A stretch of 64,000 nucleotides of DNA from Acidobacteriota bacterium (GCA_028874215.1 JAPPLF010000025.1:42262-106261); one strand, 5' to 3'. Shown: positions 17,441 to 27,664, counted from the first letter of the stretch. Translations and numbers: made by a program. The notes: generated from the letters alone by a model not told the origin.

Positions 17441-19786
17441 GTGTCTGGAAAAGTACTGATCGGAACCGGCGTCGCCGGGTGGGCCATCCTGGCCTTTGCG
17501 GCGGTGCTTCCGGCGCTCTTTCCACAGGGTTCTGCCGGCCAGACCACACCTCTCTCCACAGCCGAGCCTCGTCACGCCGAAGGCTATGCCGGGCAAGAGA
17601 CGTGCGCGAGCTGCCACAGGGAAATCACCGACTCCTACCAACGTGTTGCGATGTCACGGTCGTTCTCTCGACCCACGCCTGCGAACACGATTGAGGACTA
17701 CGAAAAAAACAACAGTTTTTTCCACGAAAAGTCGGAATTTCACTACACCATGCTCAAGCGCGGCGGGCGCTATTTTCAGCGCCGCAGCCTCAAGAACAAG
17801 CAGGGGGAGCCCGTTCACGTTCATGAAGAGGAGATCACCTACATCCTGGGTTCGGGTGATCATGCCCGCTCCTATTTTCATCATCATCCCAATGGCGTGA
17901 TCACCAAGTTGCCCGTCACCTGGTACACACAGGAACAACGCTGGGGAATGTCTCCCGGCTACGACGTCCCGGATCATCTCGACTTCACCCGCCCCATACC
18001 GCAGGGGTGTTTTTTTTGCCACACGTCCTACCCTCGGCTCATCCCGCAAAGGTCCGAGGACGAGGTCTACTTCCCCAACTCTCTTCCGGCCGGCATCGGT
18101 TGCGAGCGTTGCCACGGACCGGGCAGCGAACATGTCCGCCTGGTCTTGGAGAAAGCTCCCGCGGAAGAGTTCAAGAAGGCGATCTACCACCCCGGGCTGG
18201 ATTCGAAACAGGCTCAGAGAGATCTCTGTTACCAATGCCACGTGGAGACCAACGTCTACAGCGTGGCAACCAGAGTCATCGTGCCGGGCCGGGAAACCTT
18301 CTCCTACCGGCCGGGAGAAACTTTTTCCGATTACGCAGTCCGCTTCAAGCTTCGGGGCGTGGACGACAAGAGCAAACAATTCGACATGGTGAAGCAGCAT
18401 GGCGATCTGATGGAAGAATCGAAATGCTTTCAAGCCAGCAGCGGCGCCATGACCTGTACCACCTGCCATGATCCCCACGTGAAGGTCTCTCATGAGGAGA
18501 GCGCCGATTTCTACCGCGGCCGCTGCCTTTCCTGCCATGTCTCAAGTGAGCTCAACAACACCCACAAGCCGGTCGAAGTCGAAGGAAACTGTGCCCATTG
18601 CCACATGCCCTCCGGAGACCCGACCGGCGATAGCCCCGATATTTCGTTCGAGGAGCTTCGGCGGGGAAATCAGCGCACCCGGCACATCGTTTTTACCAAC
18701 CATAGAATCGGTATCCACTCCAGAGGAGAAGTGCCCGCCGATCTGGGTCAGAACACCCTCTACGAACTGGAAACTTCAAGCTCGTTGCTGTCCGAGACCG
18801 AGAATCTTTTTTTTATGGGGGCGGCATTCTTGGACGCCACTCCGGCTGAACTGAGCGAACGCCCGAAACAGTTGGAAACCGGAATGGGGTTGTTGGAACA
18901 GTACGTCGAGCGGGCCGGCGGACGCTACCGGACCGAAGCCTTCGCCCTGCTGGGAAAAGGCTATGAAGTTTCGGGGAAAATCGATCAGGCTGTGGCAGCT
19001 TACGAGCGCTCGCTGGAAGGTCGGCCGGGCCAGTTGCTGCCTTTGAGCAATCTGGCTTTGATCTACGCCAATCGGGGAGACCACGAACGCGGCAAATCTT
19101 ACTTCTCCCGAGTGCTGGAGCGATTCCCGGAAAATGTTCCGGCACTTCACGGGCTGGGCGTCCTGGCTGCCGGGGCCGGAAAAAAGCAGGAGGCGATCGG
19201 GTATTTCGAAAGAGCGACCCAGTTGTTTCCGCTTGCCGTCTTTTCCCACTATCACCTGGCCCAAATGTACTTGCGCGACCAGGAGTGGGACAAAGCCTTT
19301 GCCGCGATCATGCGCACCTTGGCTGTTTCTCCAAGATTCGCTCCGGCATATCTGGACCTGGGAAATCTTCACGCCCTCCAGAACCGGTTGTCCCAGGCCG
19401 AAGAAGCCTTCGAGCGGTTGCTGAAATTGGATCCGAACAACGAAACCGCCTACAACGCGGTTTCAATCGTCGCGGCGCGGCAGGGCGCTTTCGAGCGCGC
19501 TATGGAAGTGCTCGAGGAGGCAGTCGAAAAGGGTGCTGCCGCGGAGGAAACCTTCCTGAATCTCGGTCGCGTCCGGGCTCAAGCCGGCGATCTGGAGGGA
19601 TCCATCGAGTCACTGAACGAGGCGCTATCCCGGAACCCTCAAGCCGAAGAGACTCTCGTGACCTTGGCGATGGTGCACTCGTTGAAAGGTGAGCGTGCAT
19701 TGGCGAGACAATTCCTCCAGCAGGTGCTCAAGCGGAATCCGGACCACGCGGAGGCTCGCCTCCTCTTGGAGAGGCTTGGGCGGTAG
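17441..19786 (+). CDS. seven-heme cytochrome c / TPR fusion protein
   Basis: A 781-residue exported protein with an N-terminal hydrophobic segment (residues 5-30) that acts as signal or anchor. Seven CxxCH heme-binding motifs occur at 55, 190, 221, 263, 339, 362 and 384 (CASCH, CFFCH, CERCH, CYQCH, CTTCH, CLSCH, CAHCH); the layout resembles cytochrome c554-like multiheme proteins. Residues 470-781 are about eight TPRs (ALLGKGYEVSGKIDQAVAAY and so on). It starts with GTG 7 bases after the GWxTD stop. The heme part is related to the cytochrome at 27815, which lacks TPRs. The combination suggests electron transfer by a complex held together by TPR contacts. Confidence 0.93.
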   Translation: MSGKVLIGTGVAGWAILAFAAVLPALFPQGSAGQTTPLSTAEPRHAEGYAGQETCASCHREITDSYQRVAMSRSFSRPTPANTIEDYEKNNSFFHEKSEFHYTMLKRGGRYFQRRSLKNKQGEPVHVHEEEITYILGSGDHARSYFHHHPNGVITKLPVTWYTQEQRWGMSPGYDVPDHLDFTRPIPQGCFFCHTSYPRLIPQRSEDEVYFPNSLPAGIGCERCHGPGSEHVRLVLEKAPAEEFKKAIYHPGLDSKQAQRDLCYQCHVETNVYSVATRVIVPGRETFSYRPGETFSDYAVRFKLRGVDDKSKQFDMVKQHGDLMEESKCFQASSGAMTCTTCHDPHVKVSHEESADFYRGRCLSCHVSSELNNTHKPVEVEGNCAHCHMPSGDPTGDSPDISFEELRRGNQRTRHIVFTNHRIGIHSRGEVPADLGQNTLYELETSSSLLSETENLFFMGAAFLDATPAELSERPKQLETGMGLLEQYVERAGGRYRTEAFALLGKGYEVSGKIDQAVAAYERSLEGRPGQLLPLSNLALIYANRGDHERGKSYFSRVLERFPENVPALHGLGVLAAGAGKKQEAIGYFERATQLFPLAVFSHYHLAQMYLRDQEWDKAFAAIMRTLAVSPRFAPAYLDLGNLHALQNRLSQAEEAFERLLKLDPNNETAYNAVSIVAARQGAFERAMEVLEEAVEKGAAAEETFLNLGRVRAQAGDLEGSIESLNEALSRNPQAEETLVTLAMVHSLKGERALARQFLQQVLKRNPDHAEARLLLERLGR

Positions 19787-19812
19787 TTGAGCTCGGTATT
19801 GGCTCTCTACCG

Positions 19813-20592
19813 CTACCTTTGACTGCCATGCCCTCTCAGGCGGGCGGCCGAGGTGTCGATGGCACGCGCCAAGTGCGCCCAATCCACTCCCATGAGCACC
19901 CATTGGATCCCCTTTTCCGTCCACTCCATGAGCGCTTCCGGATCATCGGCCAGACCGATCCCGGGAAAGACGCCGGCTTGATGTGCCGTGGTCACGACCG
20001 TTTCAACGGCGGTCTGCACCTCCGGATGCTGAGGATTTCCCATATACCCCATGGAACCGGCCAAGTCGTTGACTCCGATCATGATCGCGGTGAGTCCCGG
20101 CACGCGAACCATTTCCTCAATCACGTTGACGGCGTCGATGTGCTCGATCTGCACGATGCAGACGATTTCCCGGTTGGCGCGCCGGCAGTACTCTGCGTCC
20201 CCGATGCGACCGTATCGAATCGGCCGTCGTGGACCGAATCCCCGCTCTCCCTCCGGCGGATACAAGCAGGCCGAGACGGCTAGCTGAACGTCTTCGACCG
20301 TGCGGACGAGCGGGACCACAATTCCGTCTGCCCCGATGTCCAACACCGGCTTGATCAAGACGGCATCATTCCAGGCAACACGCACCAACGCCGCGGCGTC
20401 GCTACCCTTGGTCGCCATGATGTGACCCTGAACCGTTTCCAGGGAATGACCATTGTGCTCCATGTCGATGAAGGCAAAATCGAGCGTGTGAGAGATCAGC
20501 TCGGTCACGGTGGGATCCGAAAAGCTCACTCCGCAACCAAGCGGGATCTGTCCGCTTTCCAGCTTGGCCCTGAACGTGTTGGCGTTCTCCAT
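19813..20592 (-). CDS. HpcH/HpaI-family aldolase
   Basis: A 259-residue class II pyruvate-type aldolase. FAFIDMEHNGHS, the IVQIEHIDAVNVIEE segment (metal-binding Glu) and IGVNDLAGSMGY (metal-binding Asp) are the family's conserved blocks. These enzymes cleave 2-keto-3-deoxy or 2,4-dihydroxy acids to pyruvate and an aldehyde in aromatic or sugar-acid breakdown. ATG at 20592 is chosen over the TTG directly before it; AAGAAGGGGG lies upstream. It is transcribed away from the cytochrome gene and neighbours a sugar isomerase. Confidence 0.92.
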   Translation of the reverse strand: MENANTFRAKLESGQIPLGCGVSFSDPTVTELISHTLDFAFIDMEHNGHSLETVQGHIMATKGSDAAALVRVAWNDAVLIKPVLDIGADGIVVPLVRTVEDVQLAVSACLYPPEGERGFGPRRPIRYGRIGDAEYCRRANREIVCIVQIEHIDAVNVIEEMVRVPGLTAIMIGVNDLAGSMGYMGNPQHPEVQTAVETVVTTAHQAGVFPGIGLADDPEALMEWTEKGIQWVLMGVDWAHLARAIDTSAARLRGHGSQR

Positions 20593-20708
20593 CAAAACCC
20601 CCTTCTTGGATCGCTTGAAAGCTGTTGCGTCGATTGAAAACTAATGGTTGATCTGTCGCTTGGCCGTTTCGGAAACAGGGGTTGGGGTGGTCAAAATGAA
20701 TTCAACCA

Positions 20709-21596
20709 CTATCCGATTCCTATCGATCTCAAGTACTCCCGGTTTCGCTTGGCGATGGGCAATGGTTTGTCGAACGCCACGGGATACATGTCTTGTTCAA
20801 CAATGGCCCAGCCGTCATATTCGATTTCCTGCAGCAAATCTCGCAAGGCAATGTAATCCACCACTCCTTTTGAGAGTTCACAGAACATGCCCATGGCGAC
20901 GGCATGAATAAACGGTATTTCCTCAGCCACCACTTGCCGGCGAAGTTCAGGGTCCACGCTCTTGAGATGAAGGTAAGGGATCCTCTCGTGATGCTTGCGC
21001 ACGAAGGCGACCGGGTCCACCCCGCGGTAGGCCAGATGACCAACGTCCTGGCCCAGGGAGATCACCTCGGGGTCGGTATCTTCCAGTAGCTTCTCGATCT
21101 GGTCTTCAAAGGCGACGTGGGAATCGGGGCTGGAATGATAAACCAACTGGATATCGAATTTTTCCCGCACCAGGATCGCCGCCCTGTGGGTGGCATCGAT
21201 CAGGCGCTTCCACGCATCCTCATCCAGTCGTTCGGGCTTGATTCGTTCGCCGGTAAACCAATCCGTGTGCAGGTCGTCGATCAAGACCAGAAATCGCGCG
21301 TCCAGTCCCGCCAGCAACTCTCCGACTTCCAATAGCTGCGACTCCAACCCCGGCCAGGCTTCCAGGTCTTCCAGATGAGCCATCAGAAAGGTGCCCGTGA
21401 CCTTCAGATTCCGCCGGCTCAATTGCCGGCGCAAGACGTTGAGATCTTGCGGGAAATAACCATAAGGACCCAGTTCGATCCACTCATAGCCGGCCTCCGC
21501 CACCTCGTCGAGAAACCTCCGCCAGGGGATTTGTTTGGGATCTTCCCCGAACCACACGCCCCAGGAATCCGGACAGCTACCCACCTTGACGTTCAT
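20709..21596 (-). CDS. sugar phosphate isomerase/epimerase (IolE-like TIM barrel)
   Basis: A 295-residue TIM barrel of the xylose-isomerase-like superfamily. SCPDSWGVWFGED at the start mirrors the (N/S)xxSWG opening of inosose dehydratase IolE-like proteins. Metal-binding positions probably include EWIELGPYGY, the Asp in LVLIDDLHTDW, GQDVGHLAYRGVDP (Asp-x-x-His) and the C-terminal WAIVEQDMYP Glu. It likely isomerises or dehydrates a sugar or cyclitol. The aldolase gene follows 117 bases downstream on the same strand and could act on its product. Confidence 0.85.
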   Translation of the reverse strand: MNVKVGSCPDSWGVWFGEDPKQIPWRRFLDEVAEAGYEWIELGPYGYFPQDLNVLRRQLSRRNLKVTGTFLMAHLEDLEAWPGLESQLLEVGELLAGLDARFLVLIDDLHTDWFTGERIKPERLDEDAWKRLIDATHRAAILVREKFDIQLVYHSSPDSHVAFEDQIEKLLEDTDPEVISLGQDVGHLAYRGVDPVAFVRKHHERIPYLHLKSVDPELRRQVVAEEIPFIHAVAMGMFCELSKGVVDYIALRDLLQEIEYDGWAIVEQDMYPVAFDKPLPIAKRNREYLRSIGIG

Positions 21597-21615
21597 TGTT
21601 GGAATCTCCTATTGG

Positions 21616-22599
21616 TTATTGATCCGGACGTAAAACTGCGTCTTCCTGCGCCAGATTGTCGATCTCTTCCGCCAGACGAGCCAGTTCCTGCCCCTTTTCA
21701 GCCTGTTCCGCCGCCAGGCGTCTTCTGGCCTCTTCGAGGATGGCATCGATGCTCTTCCCGGCCCATTCGTAATCGCGGGCCTTTTGCATGATCGAATGAA
21801 TTCGCTCCAAATGAGTCTTGGAGCGCTCGGCAGCCGGAGAATCCAGAATGGAGGCTCGGGCATAGGCAGCCACCGCAGCCTTGGGATTACGAGAGTTTCC
21901 GTGCGCAAAGCCCAGTCGGAAGGCAGCGTAAGCATGCTCAGGGTCCATTTCCAGTGTCTTGCTGAAGTGCTCAACCGCCTGTCGAAGTTCCTTGGGTGAA
22001 CCGGCCGATTGCTGCCAAAGCTCCAAATAGGCGCGACCCAAGGCATAGTGGGCGTCGGCCTGCAATCCCTGCCGTTGATTGACCCATTCGGAGGCTGTCA
22101 TTTTGCCGGGTTTTTCCAAATTCTCCAACAACAGCAGGGCCCGATTGGCGTACTCGCTCGCCTTGGCCGTTTGGCGTCTTTCGGAATAGAGGTAAGCCAA
22201 CGGGGCCAGCAACTGAGGCACTTCGGGCAACTCAAGCAAGGCTTGTTCAGCATGCAGGATAAAGTTGTCGACCTCACTCACCTGATAAGCCGCGTCCGCC
22301 AAGACATGGTGGGCAAAGGCCGTCAGGCCGCTGTTTGGAAAGCTCTCCAGAAACCTCATGGCCAATTCGGCCTTTTCCGAAAGCCTGCCGGCTCGTTCCA
22401 CCGCTTGCCAAGCATCGAACTCCGCTTTCTCTCTGGGCTCACCGACGACGCGGGCAGGCTGTTCGGGTTCCTGTTGGTCTTGAGATGGCTGCTGAGATGT
22501 TTGTTGGCGTTCCGGTGCCCTCTCCTGTGCGGTCAAATGGTTGGAGAACACACTCAGCACCAGCACCGACAAAACCACGCGAGAATACTTCAGCGCCAT
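21616..22599 (-). CDS. exported TPR-domain protein
   Basis: A 327-residue protein: signal peptide (LSVLVLSVFSNHLTAQ), a Gln-rich low-complexity stretch (QQTSQQPSQDQQEPEQ) and at least four TPR-like units (AHHVLADAAYQVSEVDNFI, AHYALGRAYLELW, AYAAFRLGFAHGNSRNPKAA). The C-terminal 60 residues are a charged coiled coil. The preceding TPR gene ends 4 bases before this start, so the two are co-transcribed. No enzymatic domain. Confidence 0.85.
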   Translation of the reverse strand: MALKYSRVVLSVLVLSVFSNHLTAQERAPERQQTSQQPSQDQQEPEQPARVVGEPREKAEFDAWQAVERAGRLSEKAELAMRFLESFPNSGLTAFAHHVLADAAYQVSEVDNFILHAEQALLELPEVPQLLAPLAYLYSERRQTAKASEYANRALLLLENLEKPGKMTASEWVNQRQGLQADAHYALGRAYLELWQQSAGSPKELRQAVEHFSKTLEMDPEHAYAAFRLGFAHGNSRNPKAAVAAYARASILDSPAAERSKTHLERIHSIMQKARDYEWAGKSIDAILEEARRRLAAEQAEKGQELARLAEEIDNLAQEDAVLRPDQ

Positions 22600-22603
22600 C
22601 TTC

Positions 22604-23986
22604 TCACCTGGCGGGTGTGTAGAGCTGGGCCGCCCCTCTCTTGAGCTTGCGATAAAGGAATCGGTCGGTTCCCAGCTTGCGCTCTTCCCGATTGAGGCGT
22701 CGTACCTGTTGGAGAGCCGCGAGAGCTTTTTCCTTTTTCCCGGCTTTTCGATAGGCGATCGACAACTGGTAATAGGCCGTAGTTGCCTGGGGATCCAGCC
22801 GGATCGAGGTCTCCAATTCCCGGATGGCCGAGTCCAGGTCGTTTCTTTTCAAATAGAGCTTGCCCAGGCTGATGCGGGCAAGAACGAAGTCGGATTTCAA
22901 GGCCGTCGCTTGCTGCAAATGTCTTAGACTTCTTGCTTCTGCCGGCGTCCCCGGACGGGACCCTTGAGTCATCCCGATGTCTCCCAGGAGGTAGTGGGCA
23001 TAGAAGTTTGCGGGGTCTTCCCGCAGTGCTTGCTCCAGAAGAACGGTCGCCTCGTCATGTCGCTGGGCTTCCACCAGCACGAAAGCCAGTCCCAGTCTGG
23101 CCACCGCCGAATTCGGCTGTAGCCGGATTGCCTTTTCGTAGTCGGCTGCCGCTTCGCGGTAGCGGCCCTGGGACAGCTTCAAGTAGCCACGTTGGATGTG
23201 CAAGGCGTGGGAATTCGGTAGATGAACCAGTCCCCGATCCAGGAAATCCAGGGCCACCGAGGGTGACATGGCCGCCTCTGTCGCCATCCGGGCGATCGCC
23301 ACGTAATTGCGTTCGTCGCCGGGATAGTCCCGAGTCGCCTGCTGCAGGATCCGCCAGGCTTTTTGGAACTCTTCGAGTTCCAGATAGGCGAGCGCCAGCA
23401 GGTTGAAAACATCACCGGTCTTGTATCGTTGCGGCATGTTCTCCAGGGTATCGGCACAGTCGGTGTGTTTACCCAGAAGATACTGCACGAACGCCAAGTT
23501 ATAGGCCGCCGCGGATCTGTCAGGATAGCCCGCCAGGGCAAGCTCGAAGTGGCGTTCGCCCGCGGCATACTCACCGAAACGCGACAGCAGGAGACCGGTC
23601 TCGAACTGGGCAACGGCGTTGTCTGCCGGTACGCTCTCGAGGACACGTTTGGCTGCCCCGGCCTGTTTGTTTTCGAGCAACGCCTCGGCATAGTTGACCA
23701 GCCACAAGGGGTTTGCCCGCAGCACCGAGGGAGCTTTGGAGTAGCGCCGGGCTGCTTCCCGGAAATCTCTCTGGGTGAAGGCGATTTGTCCCAGAAGAGC
23801 CTGGGCCTCTTCGTTCCCGGCCTCCCGGCCCAACGTTTCCAGCAGCAGCGTGCGTGCTTCCTGCACCCGGCCCCGGTCAAGCAGTTCAAGTGCACGCTGT
23901 TTCCAGACTGGCTGGGCCAGGGCGGGAGAGAGCAGAATCAACCAACAGGAGGCGCCGGCAAATAGCGAGAAGGGAACTCGCCTCAT
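22604..23986 (-). CDS. exported TPR-repeat protein (460 aa), paralogue of the 29216 gene
   Basis: The frame stays open upstream to 24433, but the ATG at 23984-23986 begins a clear signal peptide (VPFSLFAGASCWLILLSPALA), so that is the likely start. About ten TPRs follow, for example EEAQALLGQIAFTQRDFREA and FYAHYLLGDIGMT. It is paralogous to the 478-residue protein at 29216-30652; both have the YYQLSIAYRK(A/L)G(K/N)KEK-type final repeat. Both flank the Oar-like receptor and cytochrome pair, one on either side. Confidence 0.88.
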   Translation of the reverse strand: MRRVPFSLFAGASCWLILLSPALAQPVWKQRALELLDRGRVQEARTLLLETLGREAGNEEAQALLGQIAFTQRDFREAARRYSKAPSVLRANPLWLVNYAEALLENKQAGAAKRVLESVPADNAVAQFETGLLLSRFGEYAAGERHFELALAGYPDRSAAAYNLAFVQYLLGKHTDCADTLENMPQRYKTGDVFNLLALAYLELEEFQKAWRILQQATRDYPGDERNYVAIARMATEAAMSPSVALDFLDRGLVHLPNSHALHIQRGYLKLSQGRYREAAADYEKAIRLQPNSAVARLGLAFVLVEAQRHDEATVLLEQALREDPANFYAHYLLGDIGMTQGSRPGTPAEARSLRHLQQATALKSDFVLARISLGKLYLKRNDLDSAIRELETSIRLDPQATTAYYQLSIAYRKAGKKEKALAALQQVRRLNREERKLGTDRFLYRKLKRGAAQLYTPAR

Positions 23987-24245
23987 TGACCCAGTATAGG
24001 GAACTCTTGACGATGTTGAATCGCCCGTGGTAGAAATGACCCCATTGCGCGGGCCCGTATCCCAGGGGGCCCGATTCCCATTTCTCCTGGCCGAAATCAA
24101 CCAGGAACGAGTTTGGTAAGGACAGTCCCAAGCAGGCGATGGTCGGTCGCCGGAGACTCCAGGCGGGGATTTGGCTCCTACTACCACCGAGTGCGTTCCC
24201 AGGCGCTCCACTTCCATCCGTTTTCTTCTGAAACAAGGAGAAGTC

Positions 24246-27200
24246 ATGAAGTCCAAGACGGTTATTGTTTTTCTGCTCTCTCTCCCGCTGATTTTTTCGG
24301 TTGCCTCGGCCCAGCGCTTCGCTGAAGTCTCAGGCACGGTCACGGACGCCACGGGCGCAGTTCTGCCCGGCGTCACCGTCGACGTCACCAGCACCGAGTC
24401 CGGCGTTGGCAAGACGGCCATCACCACCGACACGGGGCTGTACCGCGTCTTCGAGCTGATTCCGGGGGGCTATCGAATCAGTGCCCAGTTGGACGGCTTC
24501 AAGACCACGGTCGTGGAAGCGACCCTGGAAACCATGAAGATCACCACCGTGGACATCGCCCTGGAAATCGGTGAAATCGCCGACCAGGTCACGGTGGAGG
24601 CGGCGGGTATGACCCTGGAAAGGGAATCGGTAAAGGTCAGCACTTTTTTCGAAGAGAAAATGATCGAGGATCTGCCCCAAGTATTAAAACGGCCTCTCGA
24701 CATGATCAAGTATGCAGCGGCTGTTTCCTATCGTGGAACCTGGAGTCTGATCCCCGGCCAGTCGACTTACTACAGCATGAACGGAGTTCCCTACCAGGCT
24801 GGGGAAGTCTATGTCGACGGAGCCTACGGCATGAGCGGCCGCGCCTACGACAGCAACCCGGACACCAGTCCCAGAACAGCTACTGTCAAGGAAATGCGGA
24901 TCGTGCAAACCAGCTTCAAGGCCGAGTACAACGGAGGGGGTGGCGGCCTGGTAATCATGTCCACCAAGTCAGGAACCAACAGTTTCCACGGTTCCGTGTG
25001 GGAGTTTCACCGTCAGAAAGCGTTGGACGCTCGTAATTTCTTCGCTGCCAAACGAGATCCTTTCCGGGAACATCTTTACGGGTTCGAAGTGGACGGACCG
25101 ATCATCAAAGACAAACTTCACTTCATGGTCAGTGGTTCGGGAAAGCGCTCCTTTACTCCAACCGGCTCACGGTTTCGCACCTTCCCCACGGAGGCCCAGA
25201 GGCGGGGGGATTTTTCGGGCAAGTTCAACGCTGACGGAAGTCTGCGAACCATTTATGACCCGCTCACCACAGTTGAAAACCCGGACGGAACCATCAGCCG
25301 CACCCCTTTCCCGAATAACATCATCCCGGCCGACCGCATCAGCCGTCAGGCACAGGCGATTCTTTCCTATCTTCCTTTGCCGAACCGGGCCCCTGACGAC
25401 CCTTCCGGAAGCAACAACTTCGTGGGGCTGACTGCCAACCCCTTGGCCTTGTGGGGATGGACCGCCCGTTTCGACTGGCAAGCAGATGACAACGACAAGA
25501 TCTTTGTTCGCGTTATTTCCGATCCATCCGTCAGTGAATCGATTGGAGCCTGGACGCCACCGTCCGGCTTCGACACGAGCCGGCTTCCCGACGACGCCAT
25601 CTCCAAGCGCGCCGAACGGAATCCGGCCGACCCGGATGACTGGCTCATGAGATTCGACCAGCTCAACCAGGCGGCCGGTTGGACGCATACCTTCAGTCCC
25701 TCGGTGATCTCTGACTTTCGCCAGTCCTACAACGAGTTGTCGCAATGGGCAAGACCTCTTTCTCAAGGTCTGGGTTTCCCGCAAGAGATTGGAATCGCGA
25801 TTCCTCCTGAAATCCCGTCCACGAATACCTACGGCGAAAACAACCACTTTCCCCATATTGGCATCGCCGGCTACTCGGGGCCCGGCGCCGGCTGGGGCGG
25901 TGGTTCGGCGATCAATCCACGACGCGGGATGCACTTTGGCGAAACCCTGACCTGGCTGGAAGGCGCTCATTCTTTCAAGGTGGGCATCGAGACGAGACGC
26001 TCCGGTCACGCCTATTTCCAGGCCAGTAATTCTTCCGGACGTTACAATTTCTCGGCCAACGCCACAGCCGCCAATCCTTTTGACGCCGCCAGCGGAGATT
26101 CCGTAGCCTCCTTGCTGCTGGATCGGGTGGACGCAGCCAACATTTCCAATGTTGCCCAACGAAATTTCAGCACTTGGTACTGGGGGATGTTCATCCAGGA
26201 TGACTGGCGGGTCAGTCCCAACGTGATCTTGAACCTGGGGTTGCGCTATGATTTCGACACGCCGTTGAGGGAGCGAAACAACCTCATTAGCTCTTTCGAC
26301 CTCAATGCGATCAACCCCGTTTGCAACTGCCCGGGCGCCTTCTTCTACCCAGAACAGTACTATCAGACGCAAAAAACCAACGTTGCGCCACGGCTGGGAG
26401 TCGCCTGGAACCCAGGGGGCGGCAAGACAGTGGTGCGGGCCGGGGCCGGTATTTACTACATGCAACCCATGATCGGCATGAACCCCTGGCAAACTCCCCG
26501 GACGGGGCGCGGCGATGTGACCGTCAGCAAGAGCTTGTCAAGCCCCGACCATGGAGTCACTCCGGCGATCAGCAGTATTTCGGCCGGTGTCGGAGCGATA
26601 CCGGTGTTCGAGTTGCAACCCGGATTCGGAGCGGTTGAGATCGGGCAGCCGGCCATTTTGCGTGCCGAATACCTGTGCTGTCCCGAGTTGCGTCAGAATC
26701 CCTACAGTATCTCTATGAGTGCCACCCTCCAGCACGAACTCAACGACATCGTGCTCGAAGCCGGCTACATCGGCAACCTGACCAGGCATCTGGGTGAGTG
26801 GAGCTACAATTTGAACCAGCTTCGGCCGTCATTGATGGGGCCGAATGCCACCCAGGCCGACCGCCCCTATCCGCAATACAGCGCCGTGAACCAGATCTCG
26901 GTACCCGACAAGACCATGACTTATCATGCCATGGTGCTCAAGGCGGAAAAGAGGTTTGGAGGCGGCTTGGCATTTCTCACCAACTTCACCTGGTCGAAAC
27001 ACCTGGGCAATCGTGAAGGGCGGCACAACGTCTACGATCGAGCTTCCGCCCGGGGGCCTGCCTGGCTTTCGAGGCGGCTGCGTTTCGTGGTGGCGGGGAC
27101 TTACGAGTTGCCCTTCGGAGTCAATCGTTCGTTTCTCAATGATGGCCTCGTATCCAAGATACTCGGGGGTTGGAACACCTCATTCGCCTTCATTGGCCAA

Positions 27201-27608
27201 TCGGGGGTTCCTCTGAACTTCTACGCATCGCCCAACCTGACGGGCTCATTCGGAGGAAATTCACGCGCCAACCGGCTACGTAACGGCAAGGGTCCACAGA
27301 CGATCGATGCCTGGTGGGACATCAATGCATTCGTTCACCCCGGGCCCTTCGTGTTTGGCAATGCCGGCGTCGGAATCGTGGAAGGTCCCGGATCGCAGAC
27401 CGTTGATTTCTCCCTGATGAAAGACTTCGTCATCCTGGAGGGTAAGCGGCTTCGTTTCACGGCCGATTTCTTCAATTTTCTGAACCGGGCCAACTTCAAC
27501 GATCCGAGCACCAGCATCTGTCCGGCCGATGCTCCCTGCACGACCAATCGCATCACAAGCGCTCAATTTGCACGCCAGACCCAGTTGGGACTGCAATTCT
27601 TTTTCTGA
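24246..27608 (+). CDS. Oar-like TonB-dependent outer-membrane receptor
   Basis: A 1,120-residue protein: signal peptide (SLPLIFSVASAQ), a carboxypeptidase regulatory-like domain at 26-105 (SGTVTDATGAVLPGVTVDV to VDIALEIGE), a plug region and a large beta-barrel ending in LGLQFFF with a terminal Phe, as in outer-membrane barrels. Barrel-strand sequences such as FHGSVWEFHR, FFAAKRDPFREHLYGFEVDG and GLRYDFDTPLRERNN are typical of Oar-type receptors of acidobacteria. ATG at 24246 has AAGGAG 5 bases upstream. The transported ligand is unknown; such receptors import or process large carbohydrates or peptides. Confidence 0.94.
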   Translation: MKSKTVIVFLLSLPLIFSVASAQRFAEVSGTVTDATGAVLPGVTVDVTSTESGVGKTAITTDTGLYRVFELIPGGYRISAQLDGFKTTVVEATLETMKITTVDIALEIGEIADQVTVEAAGMTLERESVKVSTFFEEKMIEDLPQVLKRPLDMIKYAAAVSYRGTWSLIPGQSTYYSMNGVPYQAGEVYVDGAYGMSGRAYDSNPDTSPRTATVKEMRIVQTSFKAEYNGGGGGLVIMSTKSGTNSFHGSVWEFHRQKALDARNFFAAKRDPFREHLYGFEVDGPIIKDKLHFMVSGSGKRSFTPTGSRFRTFPTEAQRRGDFSGKFNADGSLRTIYDPLTTVENPDGTISRTPFPNNIIPADRISRQAQAILSYLPLPNRAPDDPSGSNNFVGLTANPLALWGWTARFDWQADDNDKIFVRVISDPSVSESIGAWTPPSGFDTSRLPDDAISKRAERNPADPDDWLMRFDQLNQAAGWTHTFSPSVISDFRQSYNELSQWARPLSQGLGFPQEIGIAIPPEIPSTNTYGENNHFPHIGIAGYSGPGAGWGGGSAINPRRGMHFGETLTWLEGAHSFKVGIETRRSGHAYFQASNSSGRYNFSANATAANPFDAASGDSVASLLLDRVDAANISNVAQRNFSTWYWGMFIQDDWRVSPNVILNLGLRYDFDTPLRERNNLISSFDLNAINPVCNCPGAFFYPEQYYQTQKTNVAPRLGVAWNPGGGKTVVRAGAGIYYMQPMIGMNPWQTPRTGRGDVTVSKSLSSPDHGVTPAISSISAGVGAIPVFELQPGFGAVEIGQPAILRAEYLCCPELRQNPYSISMSATLQHELNDIVLEAGYIGNLTRHLGEWSYNLNQLRPSLMGPNATQADRPYPQYSAVNQISVPDKTMTYHAMVLKAEKRFGGGLAFLTNFTWSKHLGNREGRHNVYDRASARGPAWLSRRLRFVVAGTYELPFGVNRSFLNDGLVSKILGGWNTSFAFIGQSGVPLNFYASPNLTGSFGGNSRANRLRNGKGPQTIDAWWDINAFVHPGPFVFGNAGVGIVEGPGSQTVDFSLMKDFVILEGKRLRFTADFFNFLNRANFNDPSTSICPADAPCTTNRITSAQFARQTQLGLQFFF

Positions 27609-27621
27609 CGAACAACCATCT

Positions 27622-27664
27622 GCTCAGTCCCGCCGCTTGTTGAAACGAGCCGGCGGGACTGAGC
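27622..27664. terminator. 14-bp hairpin after the Oar-like gene
   Basis: GCTCAGTCCCGCCG (27622-27635) pairs perfectly with 27651-27664, with a 15-base loop. It starts 13 bases after the receptor's stop codon, which fits a transcription end or attenuator between the receptor and the cytochrome gene. No T-run follows, so intrinsic termination is not certain. Confidence 0.6.

Noticed and set aside
24171..24245. upstream TTG start for the Oar-like receptor
   Set aside because: It would put 25 polar residues ahead of a perfect signal peptide, and AAGGAG sits right before the ATG at 24246.
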